64,000 nt of DNA from an uncultured Alphaproteobacteria bacterium (GTDB lineage Bacteria > Pseudomonadota > Alphaproteobacteria > RF32 > CAG-239): the NCBI GenBank assembly GCA_944392275.1, contig CALXWA010000002.1, positions 248,001 to 312,000 of the forward strand, given 5' to 3'. The notes beneath the pieces are model-generated. The model was given only the letters and a program-made list of their open reading frames with translations, searched no databases and was not told the DNA's origin. The number at the start of each line of letters is the position of its first letter. The first letter of the stretch is position 1. Below, in pieces: positions 7,592 to 15,344 of the stretch. A program made the position numbers and the translations under genes.

Positions 7592-9814
7592 TTATTTGGA
7601 GCCAACGCCACCAAGTGTTTTTAAGAAGAAGGATAAGGACATTTCAAAGTCCCCTTCATAGTTCGGGTCACTGGAATTATCCTTGCGGATGATAAACATC
7701 AATTTAGTACATTCGTCTTCATAGTCAAGAGAGCCTCCGTGTTCCAAAGAACCTCCGTTGTCGGTTAAATCTTGTCGGTTATAGAGGCTGATGGACCAAT
7801 CTTTGGTTAACTTGGCCGATAAAGAGGTATAAAGTTCTTTACGATCTTGTTGGTAATCAAGCGAAGAGGCATTGTTGGATTGGAAATAAATATAGCTGAC
7901 GTATGCTTTCAAAATCTCCGGCCCAAATGTTGCCGACAATTCGTTATACTTTAAGCTTAAGTTATCCTGATCCAATTTGAATCGATAATTTAAATCCAAA
8001 TATTCATTCGGAGAGGCATAAGCTCTTCCAACGTAATCGGTAAATTTTCCGGATTGGTCCTCGGCTTCCGTGAAGCTTTGTTCTTTGTTAAATTGATAGC
8101 TTTGAGCTAAAAAGAGGGATGTCCGTCCAAAACGTTCGCCGTAAGAACTCCAGTTGACACCATAGCTGACGCGGCTTCCCGTATCATTACGGTCGTATCC
8201 GGCGTATCGGTCAAGATCTAAAATGTTGGTATCGTTTAACTCAACGTCTTGGCTATCCTCGTTAGGAATACGAGAGACCTTGTTACTGCTGTCCGGAGCT
8301 GCAACGGCAACAACAATCGGTTCTAAAATTTGGCGAGAAGTTTCCGTGGCTCGAACAAAAGGTAATCTCCATTCAACACCGGCTTGCGGGAAAATACGAC
8401 CTGAGGCTCCACTGTAGGTGTCATCACCATTGTAATTATAATTGTTAACATAATACCCGTCTGATTTTACGGACGCAACAAATTTGTATTTTTCTCCGTA
8501 AGGGCTGGTATAAGGTAAATTCCATGAATTAATTAAAGTAACTCGACGGCTGTCAATATCGTGATCTCGGGTTACGGATGCAAAGTTAATGCTGTTCTTG
8601 TTATAAAGCCCGTAGGAATTTGGGTTGCTGATGTTTTCATAAGTAAATATCGGGAAAACGGTTGGTTTGTCGACATCTTGCAAATCATAGCTGAGCAACG
8701 TGTAATAATAGGTTTCTAAAGCGGCATAGTTACGGTTGTCAAAACCTTGCAAAGAGGCTCTTGAGGTCAACCAAGCGTCATCTCGTTTGGGAAGGCTTAA
8801 GTCTTTTAGATAAGCACTGTCTGAAGCATAGTTGATTTCCGTATCGGCAACCCAAAAATCATTAACCTCGTAGCGGGCATTCATAAAGAGGTTGCCACGG
8901 CTTTCCTTGCTGTCTGGGTCTCTTAAATAAGAACCGGAGGCATTTACGTCTCCACGATAAAAATATTTGTTATAGGCTCCGCTTAAGACAACGCCTTTAT
9001 CCGTACTCAAAATCGGATCCAATAAAATATCTTCTTGATCGGAAACACTTATGAAGTAACGCGGTTGGATTGCTCCGCCGAGATAACTGTTTGAAGATAT
9101 TCTCGGAAACAGAAAACCGGAACGGCGTTTAACCGTCGGATCCGGATGCGAGAGAAACGGTGTGTAGAAAACAGGCGTTCCTTTTACTTCAACCCAAGCG
9201 TTTTGGTAGTTAACATTTTGGTTTACAGCATCGTGTTCAATCTTTTTGGCTTTGATTTGCCAAAAAGGACTTTCTTCTGCCGAACAAACATCACACGGAG
9301 AGTAGGTGACGTTTTCCATAATTTTTTTCTTGTTTTTTCCTTGGCGAAAACGGCTTGCCGAAATCCGACTTTTGTCGCTGAGAATGATTTTTAAGTCAGA
9401 CATTTGGCCTCGGGTCATTTTGTCGGTTAATTCCATATAATCGGAAAAAACAACGTTTCCGCTTTCTTCCAGAAGAACAACATTTCCAAGAGCCGTGATG
9501 ATGTCTTTTCTTTGATTATAAACAACCTTATCGGCCTTAAGGGTCATGTTTTCCCGAATAATTTCAACATTCCCGGTCGCGGTAACCGTCTCTTGCTCTT
9601 GATTATTTTCGACGCTGTCAGCACTAAAGTAAATATCGGTTTCTTCTTTGGGTTGTTCCGGAATTGGCGACATGCTGCTGAATTCCGGTTTGAGTTTTGA
9701 TGTGGATTCCGCTAACTCATTAAATGTGTTTTTGGGGTCTTTGGCAAAAGTAAAAGAAGCGGCACTTAGCATGGTTCCCATCAGAAGAAGACCGTAGAGG
9801 CGTTGTTTAGGCAT
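7592..9814 (-). CDS. lptD: LPS-assembly outer-membrane protein LptD
   Basis: 740 residues. A signal peptide (LLLMGTMLSAASFTFA) is followed by an OstA/LptA-like beta-jellyroll domain (about 60-190: VENNQEQETVTATGNVEIIRE, KADKVVYN, ITALGNVVL) and a large C-terminal beta barrel with alternating aromatic residues. PCDVCSAEESPFWQIKAKKI is the conserved cysteine-bearing motif after the jellyroll. LptD with the lipoprotein LptE (29974) inserts LPS into the outer leaflet. Only a CxxC pair is obvious in this region; the usual C-terminal disulfide partner is represented by the single Cys in EDECTKLMF. The start overlaps the lptF end by eight bases. Confidence 0.93.
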   Translation of the reverse strand: MPKQRLYGLLLMGTMLSAASFTFAKDPKNTFNELAESTSKLKPEFSSMSPIPEQPKEETDIYFSADSVENNQEQETVTATGNVEIIRENMTLKADKVVYNQRKDIITALGNVVLLEESGNVVFSDYMELTDKMTRGQMSDLKIILSDKSRISASRFRQGKNKKKIMENVTYSPCDVCSAEESPFWQIKAKKIEHDAVNQNVNYQNAWVEVKGTPVFYTPFLSHPDPTVKRRSGFLFPRISSNSYLGGAIQPRYFISVSDQEDILLDPILSTDKGVVLSGAYNKYFYRGDVNASGSYLRDPDSKESRGNLFMNARYEVNDFWVADTEINYASDSAYLKDLSLPKRDDAWLTSRASLQGFDNRNYAALETYYYTLLSYDLQDVDKPTVFPIFTYENISNPNSYGLYNKNSINFASVTRDHDIDSRRVTLINSWNLPYTSPYGEKYKFVASVKSDGYYVNNYNYNGDDTYSGASGRIFPQAGVEWRLPFVRATETSRQILEPIVVAVAAPDSSNKVSRIPNEDSQDVELNDTNILDLDRYAGYDRNDTGSRVSYGVNWSSYGERFGRTSLFLAQSYQFNKEQSFTEAEDQSGKFTDYVGRAYASPNEYLDLNYRFKLDQDNLSLKYNELSATFGPEILKAYVSYIYFQSNNASSLDYQQDRKELYTSLSAKLTKDWSISLYNRQDLTDNGGSLEHGGSLDYEDECTKLMFIIRKDNSSDPNYEGDFEMSLSFFLKTLGGVGSK

Positions 9815-10943
9815 TGTCCCCTCCGATGTGATGGCTGGCTTTTTTGCGTAAAAATGTTGCCGGAGTGTAATATTTGAAAAGAAGCAAGCAGATTATGAAC
9901 GGAAGCAACAAATTTAAATAGACTAAAGACAATAAACCAAGGTGTTTGTAGGCCAGATTGGTAAACGCCAGATCCAGGGCTTGAAGAATAATCATGGCCC
10001 CTACGGAAAAGGATACAATCTTAATTTGTCCGCGGCGGTTAAAGTTGCCGATAAGCAATCCCGTACAGCCAATTAATGCAAATAAAACATTTAAAAGCGG
10101 TGTTACAAAACGCTTGTTTCCTTCAACAATATGGCGATTAACGTCCTTGGGTGAAAGTTCTTTATTATCTGCGGCAAAGAGAAGTTCAGATAAACTTTTT
10201 TCACGTACTCCGGCTTCTTTTTTGGGGCTTTTATTATTTTTAAGGCCAAAATCAACGGAATAACGGCTAAAGGAAACCGAACTGAATTGAGTACCATTTT
10301 GGCTGATTTCTTGTCTTGTACCGTTTACCAAAATAATGCGAGGTCCTTTATCGGTGTAAACTATCCGTCCCATTTCTGCCGCAATGGTTGATTTGTTTTG
10401 CGGTTGTCTTTCATCATTTATCAGAATACCACGGATAGAACCATCGGTTTCGTGAGAAGAGATGAAAACCGTTAGACCGTTTTGCAGAGTTGTAAACTCC
10501 CCATCCCGAAACATAAGGTGTGAAACATCATTCTTTACTTGCCATTGCAGTTCATTAAACTTATTTTCGGCTGCCGGAATAACGTTGTTTAAGGTAAAAA
10601 AGTTGGCTACGGCCATAAAAATCCCGACATAAAGTGCCGGTTTGGCATTGTCCCACGGGCTAATCCCGGCCGCTTTCATGACAACAAGTTCTCGATCAGA
10701 GAGCATACGGTTATAAACAAACAATACGGCGGCAAAAAGAGAGATCGGTGAGAGAATAGTAAAAATCCTTGGCATCAGCAAGGATGTCAATTCAAAAAAA
10801 GTAGCAAAAGAAAGCCCTTTGTTGGTTAGTAAATCGACAAAACGGAGCGACTGACTTAACCAGATAATGGACATCAGGGAAAAAGAGACTAATAAAAAAC
10901 CGACAACGATTTGTTTTACTATATATGTATTTAGTTTGTTCAT
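9807..10943 (-). CDS. lptF: LPS export ABC transporter permease LptF
   Basis: 378 residues from ATG 10943; a TTG at 10961 is in frame but less likely. Six membrane segments are arranged as three N-terminal, a periplasmic beta-jellyroll domain (about residues 120-260), and three C-terminal, which is the YjgP/YjgQ (LptF/G) architecture. Features include LSPISLFAAVLFVYNRMLSDRELVVMKAAGIS in the coupling region. LptF pairs with LptG and the LptB ATPase to extract LPS from the inner membrane. The partner lptG is not adjacent but at 49694. No clear ribosome site is visible. LptF is assigned over LptG by position upstream of lptD and comparison with the second copy. Confidence 0.85.
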   Translation of the reverse strand: MNKLNTYIVKQIVVGFLLVSFSLMSIIWLSQSLRFVDLLTNKGLSFATFFELTSLLMPRIFTILSPISLFAAVLFVYNRMLSDRELVVMKAAGISPWDNAKPALYVGIFMAVANFFTLNNVIPAAENKFNELQWQVKNDVSHLMFRDGEFTTLQNGLTVFISSHETDGSIRGILINDERQPQNKSTIAAEMGRIVYTDKGPRIILVNGTRQEISQNGTQFSSVSFSRYSVDFGLKNNKSPKKEAGVREKSLSELLFAADNKELSPKDVNRHIVEGNKRFVTPLLNVLFALIGCTGLLIGNFNRRGQIKIVSFSVGAMIILQALDLAFTNLAYKHLGLLSLVYLNLLLPFIICLLLFKYYTPATFLRKKASHHIGGDNA

Positions 10944-11097
10944 GCCGATGATTATAATCAAAATATTCTATTTAGAAACAAAATTTTTTCTGTATTACAT
11001 AAAAATATGCTATTTTAGTCTATCTGTAGTCGATAGAGGTAAAAAAAACTTTAATCTCTTTTCTTTTACATCCTTTTTTTTGCACATTTGTCGGTAT

Positions 11098-11120
11098 AAA
11101 AAAAGCCCGAACTTTCGGGC
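11098..11120 (-). terminator. terminator of grpE
   Basis: GCCCGA (11105-11110) and TCGGGC (11115-11120) form a GC-rich stem with a four-base loop. On the minus strand it is followed by a seven-U tract (A run at 11098-11104). It begins eight bases after the grpE stop codon. Confidence 0.9.
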
Positions 11121-11127
11121 TTTGTTT

Positions 11128-11715
11128 TTATTTGGTTACGACGACCATGGCTTCTCGCAACAATCGTCCGTTGATCATGTATCCGGTCTGGAGTTCGGCA
11201 ATAATTGTTCCGGCCGGTTTTTCTTTGTCTTCAACCTCTTGGATTACTTGATGAAAATTGGGATCAAATACGGTATTGAGAATGTTCATCTTTGTGATGC
11301 CAAATTTGTTAAAGACCTTGTCTAGCTCATTTTGGGTAAGTTCAACCCCTTTGAGAAGGGCTTCGCATTGTTCGGGGTTGGAACTGTCTGAGGCTGCCGA
11401 AATGGCTCGACCAAGATTGTCGGCGACACTTAAAAGACTTTTGGCAAAAGAGGAAATAGCATATTTATTGTTTTTATCAATTTCTTGAGCACAACGTTTT
11501 TTGGTGTTTTCCAGTTCTGCAAAGGCACGAAGATAATCCTCTTTGAGTTTTTTGTTTTGTGCCTGAAGTTCTTCAATATCAATTTCTTCCGTTTGGGGAG
11601 AGTTTTCTTTTTCTTTTTCCGGAAGCTCTTCTTGAGAATTTTCTTCTTTTGCGGTAATATCCTCTACGTTAGTCTCAGCCTCGTTTTCTGATGGATCTTT
11701 TTTGTTCTTTTTCAT
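11128..11715 (-). CDS. grpE: nucleotide exchange factor GrpE
   Basis: 195 residues from ATG 11715; the frame is open further upstream but those residues are not GrpE-like and overlap the promoter. An acidic, disordered N terminus (~60 residues, Glu/Asn/Lys rich) leads into the long dimerisation coiled coil (IEELQAQNKKLKEDYLRAFAELENTKKRC) and a C-terminal beta wing with NFHQVIQEVED and GYMINGRLLREAMVVV. GrpE releases ADP from DnaK. dnaK, dnaJ and hrcA are not adjacent. The upstream promoter looks vegetative (see 11768-11813); no CIRCE repeat is visible. Confidence 0.95.
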   Translation of the reverse strand: MKKNKKDPSENEAETNVEDITAKEENSQEELPEKEKENSPQTEEIDIEELQAQNKKLKEDYLRAFAELENTKKRCAQEIDKNNKYAISSFAKSLLSVADNLGRAISAASDSSNPEQCEALLKGVELTQNELDKVFNKFGITKMNILNTVFDPNFHQVIQEVEDKEKPAGTIIAELQTGYMINGRLLREAMVVVTK

Positions 11716-11767
11716 GTTTTTTCTCTTTAAAATTTTTATCCCAAAGTGTATATAATTTATATATTGA

Positions 11768-11813
11768 AATTTAGTGACTAAAGCTTGACAAGTCAAGTCC
11801 TATGGTCTTTTAT
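11768..11813. promoter_or_regulatory. overlapping divergent promoters for grpE and the glycogen synthase
   Basis: The inverted repeat CTTGAC-AA-GTCAAG (11784-11797) supplies both -35 boxes. Plus strand: TTGACA (11785-11790), 17-base spacer, TTTTAT (11808-11813). Minus strand: TTGACT (11796-11791), 17-base spacer, TAAATT (11773-11768). Both spacers are the optimal length. RNA polymerase could not occupy both at once, so the two genes may compete for transcription. Confidence 0.55.
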
Positions 11814-11859
11814 TAAGAAACAGAATTCTTAAGGATAAAAATTATTTGAAAGCAGTGAG

Positions 11860-13905
11860 ATGGATATCGGCGATAATCTTAATAATTTGAAAATGTTACC
11901 GAAAAATTTTAATAAGAAAAAAAATAATATTAATATCGTTTACGGTATTCCAAAAACCGCTAATTTAGCGGAGATGCAAAATCTTTCAAAAGTTCAATGT
12001 TTTGGTAAAAATGTATGGCCCGAGATCAATGCCGTGAAGGCATGGATGGTTTCTGCAGAAACGGCTACCTTTATGAAAGGCGGCGGTTTGGGGGTTATTG
12101 CTTCGGAGTTGCCGACGGCTTTTAATAATACTTTCGGGGCCGGGGGGGAGAGTTTAACCGTGGTGACCCCTTTGTATCTTGGAGATACAAAAAAGAAAAA
12201 AGCCGAACTTAAAGGTGATGTTTATTTCGGTTCTGAAGGAAAATCCATTTCTTTGAAAAAAATTAAGACGATTACCGTTCCTTTTATTGGGGATAAGACG
12301 GGCTTGGTTAAATATAAAGTTGATGTTTTTGTCGGGCAATTTGAGGAAACCAAGTATGTCTTTTTGAAAAATGATCGTTTCTTTAGTATTAATCCGCATC
12401 CACAAAATCCATCTGCCCAAGACGGGTGTTATGTTCGGAATGAATTTAATATAAATGAGGTGGAACGTTTTGCCTTTTTCTCCAAAGCTGTTTATGTTTT
12501 GGTTAAAACTCTGTGCGAGGGAGAAGTTAAAGATTTAGATTGTCCGAATGTTATTATTGCCAATGATTGGCATGTCGGAGCTCTTTCCGGATTGATGAAG
12601 TATTTTACCACGGCTCAGGTAGAGGTCGGCTTAATGGGGTCTGATTTGGCGGATAAAATTAAGCAAATTCCCGTGGTCCATATTGCTCACCACCTCGGTT
12701 ATCAGGGTTGGGATTATGATAATACTTCAAAAATCTTAAATTCTTTATATGAAAACTTGGCTTCAATGGTATTTAAAAATGCCAAGGCTACCAAAAACAG
12801 CAACCCCCGTGCGACAAATACGTTGATTGTGTATGATTGTTATAATCAGGCTTCTTGCAATTTTCATTTAGCCGATCGCGTGGTTACGGTTTCTAAAAAT
12901 TATTTGGAGGAAGTCTCTAAGGAGTTGGATTTTGGGTTTGATTTTCGTGATATTTTGAAAATCCGCAAAGACCACCGGACGTTTTTTGGAATTGTTAACG
13001 GTTATGATAAAAAACTGATTTCTCCAAACAAAAAGAAAATCGAATCCATTAATACCTATTTTGGGGATACGGCTTTCCAATTCTTTGATGAAAAGTCTTT
13101 GGAGACGAAAAAGCACAATAAAAAAGAATTCTTAAAACTCATATCTAAAATCGCAACGGATGAAAAATATAAGCAAAAAGTTATTCCGTTGATTGATATT
13201 TATCATTTTGAAAGCATTGTTGACACGGTTAAGAATATTGATAAAACACCGGTTATTTGTGCGACCAGTCGCTTGGTGGAGCAAAAGGGATATGATATTG
13301 CGGCCGAAGCGATTTTGAATTTGGCCCAACGTCATGAAAGATTTAAAAGGCAAATGGAGCGTCCGGTTTTTGTATTGGGCGGAGCCGGTGATTTAGATAC
13401 GTTTGAAATGCTTAAAAAATTAAAAGACAAGGTTGCTGAAATTGATCCAAAAATGGCTCAGCGTATTTTTGTTTTCAGAGGTTATCGCGATGAATTTGCT
13501 TATGCCATTCAAGTGGCATCGGATTTTTATTTGATGCCGTGCCGTTTTGAGCCGTGTGGTTTGACGCAGATGGAGGCGATGGCTAAGGGGGCTCTCCCGA
13601 TTGCAATGTCTACGGGAGGGTTGGTTGATACTATTGAGGATAATGTTGATGGTTTTCGTACCGAGGCCTTTTTTACAACCAAAGGACGTCGTGTTTATGG
13701 GAATAATATTACCGCTCAACGCTTGAAAACAAACGGAAATGCTTATACCGAAACTTTAGAAAAAGCTTTGGCTAATTTTTATTTGAAGCCGACCCAAATT
13801 AATGAAATGAAAAAGCAAGCCATGAAAAAAGATTTTAGCTGGGATGTGCAGGACGAAGGGTCTGTCTTTAAATATCATAAGCTTTTAAAGACCGGTCATC
13901 TTTAA
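11860..13905 (+). CDS. long glycogen/starch synthase (GT5 family)
   Basis: 681 residues, about 200 longer than typical bacterial GlgA. The N-terminal GT5 catalytic domain carries KGGGLGVIASELPTAF (the K-x-G-G-L sugar-nucleotide loop), NDWHVGAL and HIAHHLGYQGWDYD. The C-terminal Rossmann domain carries TSRLVEQKGYDIAAEAI, GGAGD and the signature CRFEPCGLTQMEAMAKGALPIAMSTGGLVDTI with the two glutamates that bind donor. Extra length comes from an N-terminal extension of ~45 residues and insertions around residues 290-330 and 390-440 (KATKNSNPRAT..., LETKKHNKKEFLKL...). It should transfer glucose from ADP- or UDP-glucose to an alpha-1,4-glucan. No other glycogen gene is nearby; the gene stands alone with its own promoter and terminator. 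Confidence 0.8.
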   Translation: MDIGDNLNNLKMLPKNFNKKKNNINIVYGIPKTANLAEMQNLSKVQCFGKNVWPEINAVKAWMVSAETATFMKGGGLGVIASELPTAFNNTFGAGGESLTVVTPLYLGDTKKKKAELKGDVYFGSEGKSISLKKIKTITVPFIGDKTGLVKYKVDVFVGQFEETKYVFLKNDRFFSINPHPQNPSAQDGCYVRNEFNINEVERFAFFSKAVYVLVKTLCEGEVKDLDCPNVIIANDWHVGALSGLMKYFTTAQVEVGLMGSDLADKIKQIPVVHIAHHLGYQGWDYDNTSKILNSLYENLASMVFKNAKATKNSNPRATNTLIVYDCYNQASCNFHLADRVVTVSKNYLEEVSKELDFGFDFRDILKIRKDHRTFFGIVNGYDKKLISPNKKKIESINTYFGDTAFQFFDEKSLETKKHNKKEFLKLISKIATDEKYKQKVIPLIDIYHFESIVDTVKNIDKTPVICATSRLVEQKGYDIAAEAILNLAQRHERFKRQMERPVFVLGGAGDLDTFEMLKKLKDKVAEIDPKMAQRIFVFRGYRDEFAYAIQVASDFYLMPCRFEPCGLTQMEAMAKGALPIAMSTGGLVDTIEDNVDGFRTEAFFTTKGRRVYGNNITAQRLKTNGNAYTETLEKALANFYLKPTQINEMKKQAMKKDFSWDVQDEGSVFKYHKLLKTGHL

Positions 13906-13924
13906 TTTGTATCAATGTAAAAAA

Positions 13925-13951
13925 AGCCCGTTGGATGACGGGCTTTTTTTG
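13925..13951 (+). terminator. terminator of the glycogen synthase gene
   Basis: AGCCCGT (13925-13931) pairs with ACGGGCT (13938-13944) around a six-base loop and is followed by seven T residues. It starts 20 bases after the stop codon. Confidence 0.9.
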
Positions 13952-14029
13952 TTGTGGAAAAGGGTTTGCATTAAGGGGAAAAATAACCTATGCTTATCAA
14001 AATATTTGCTAACAAAATGGGAAGAAAAA

Positions 14030-14755
14030 ATGCGTCATTCAAATCGAAAAAATAATCAAATCCGAGAGATTGAACTTTTGCCGGATTTTAATCCATATGC
14101 GGAAGGGTCTTGTTTGGTTAAATATGGAAATACTCATGTGGTTTGTACCGCCAGTGTGGAAGAAAAAGTTCCGGCTTGGTTAAAGGGGCAAAACAAAGGT
14201 TGGATTACGGCCGAATATGCCATGTTGCCACGTGCCGCTCAGGTCCGTGTTCCCAGAGAGAGTAAAAAACCTTCCGGTAGAACTCAAGAAATTCAGAGAC
14301 TTATCGGACGGTCCTTACGGGCGGTTGTTAATTTGGATTTGATGAAAGATATTTCTATTTGTGTTGATTGTGATGTTTTGCAGGCAGACGGCGGGACCCG
14401 CGTGGCTTCTATTACGGGAGGGTTTGTTGCTTTATACCGAGCCATCCAAAAGTTAATGCAGGAAGAAAAATTGAAGGTTAATCCGATCCAAGAGTTTGTG
14501 GCGGCGATTTCTTGTGATATTTATCAGGGAGAAGCTATTATAGACGTTGATTATGAAGAAGATTCCAACTCCCAGGTGGATATGAACTTTGTTTTGACCG
14601 AAAGCGGAAAAATTGTTGAAATTCAGGGTACTGCAGAAGGAGCTCCTTTTGATGAAACTCAGTTTTCGGAAATGTTTCAGTTGGCTAAAGAAGGTATCTC
14701 TCAGTTAATCAAAAAACAAAAACAAGCTTTGGGGGTTTTGGCGGATGAAAATTAA
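14030..14755 (+). CDS. rph: ribonuclease PH
   Basis: 241 residues from ATG 14030, preceded by GGAAGA at six bases; the longer open frame from 13907 crosses a terminator and is rejected. RNase PH is a phosphorolytic 3'-5' exonuclease that trims tRNA 3' ends. The family landmarks are EGSCLVKYGNTHVVCTASVEEKVP, GWITAEYAMLPRA, RTQEIQRLIGRSLRAVV, CDVLQADGGTRVASITGG and the C-terminal catalytic aspartates in IIDVDYEEDSNSQVDMN. The 3' end overlaps rdgB by 11 bases. The rph-rdgB order is the usual alphaproteobacterial one. Confidence 0.95.
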   Translation: MRHSNRKNNQIREIELLPDFNPYAEGSCLVKYGNTHVVCTASVEEKVPAWLKGQNKGWITAEYAMLPRAAQVRVPRESKKPSGRTQEIQRLIGRSLRAVVNLDLMKDISICVDCDVLQADGGTRVASITGGFVALYRAIQKLMQEEKLKVNPIQEFVAAISCDIYQGEAIIDVDYEEDSNSQVDMNFVLTESGKIVEIQGTAEGAPFDETQFSEMFQLAKEGISQLIKKQKQALGVLADEN

Positions 14756-15338
14756 GAAATTGTTGGTGGCTTCACATAACCAGGGAAAAATTGTTGAAAT
14801 TACCGATTTGTTAAAGCCTTTCGGTATAGAGGTTGTTTCTGCCAATGAGCTTAATTTGCCCGATGTTGAGGAAACCGGAACGACTTTTTTTGAAAATGCC
14901 GAACTGAAAGCAACGGAATTGGCAAAAATCAGCGGATTGCCTTGTTTGGCTGATGATTCCGGCTTGTGTGTGGATGCTTTGGGCGGACGCCCGGGTGTTT
15001 ATTCGGCTCGGTATGCCCCTAATCGCGATTTTGACAAAGCGATGGATTTGTTGATAAACGAGCTAAAACAAAGCGGAAGTTCAGATTGGTCGGCTCATTT
15101 TTCTTGTGTTTTGGCGTTAAAACTTCCGGATGAACCGTGTCGTTTTTATGAAGGTCGGGTTGATGGGGAAATTGTTTCGCAAAAAAGCGGGCATAATGGT
15201 TTTGGGTTTGATCCGATTTTTAAGCCTAAGGGGTTTGATAAAACATTTGCCAATTTCACGAAAGAGGAAAAATCTGCGATTTCACATCGAGGACGTGCGT
15301 TTCAAAAGTTTGTTACAGATTTAGAAAAAATGGTTTGA
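14745..15338 (+). CDS. rdgB: dITP/XTP pyrophosphatase (HAM1 family)
   Basis: 197 residues. Hydrolyses non-canonical purine triphosphates (ITP, dITP, XTP) to monophosphates, keeping them out of DNA and RNA. The family motifs are visible: SHNQGKIVEI at the N terminus (substrate-binding S-x-N-x-x-K), ENAELKATELAKISGLPCLADDSGL (Glu and Asp metal ligands), GGRPGVYSARYA, GHNGFGFDPIF and the C-terminal SHRGRAFQKF. It overlaps rph by 11 bases and ends six bases before the addB start. In many alphaproteobacteria hemW follows; here the recombination genes addBA follow instead. Confidence 0.95.
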   Translation: MKIKKLLVASHNQGKIVEITDLLKPFGIEVVSANELNLPDVEETGTTFFENAELKATELAKISGLPCLADDSGLCVDALGGRPGVYSARYAPNRDFDKAMDLLINELKQSGSSDWSAHFSCVLALKLPDEPCRFYEGRVDGEIVSQKSGHNGFGFDPIFKPKGFDKTFANFTKEEKSAISHRGRAFQKFVTDLEKMV

Positions 15339-15344
15339 GGGTTG

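Noticed and set aside
11716..11796. Upstream extension of the grpE frame by 27 residues
   Set aside because: It overlaps the predicted promoter and is not GrpE-like; the acidic MKKNKK start fits the family.
11716..11860. CIRCE-type heat-shock operator before grpE
   Set aside because: The inverted repeat here is CTTGAC-AA-GTCAAG, which is not the CIRCE sequence and is better explained as overlapping -35 boxes.
12780..13140. Possible frameshift or fusion in the long glycogen synthase
   Set aside because: The insertions lie within one unbroken frame with GT5 motifs on both sides in order, so it is an insertion-bearing protein rather than a broken gene.
13907..14029. Upstream extension of the rph reading frame
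   Set aside because: The extension runs through the terminator of the glycogen synthase gene and encodes non-family residues; ATG 14030 has a good ribosome site.
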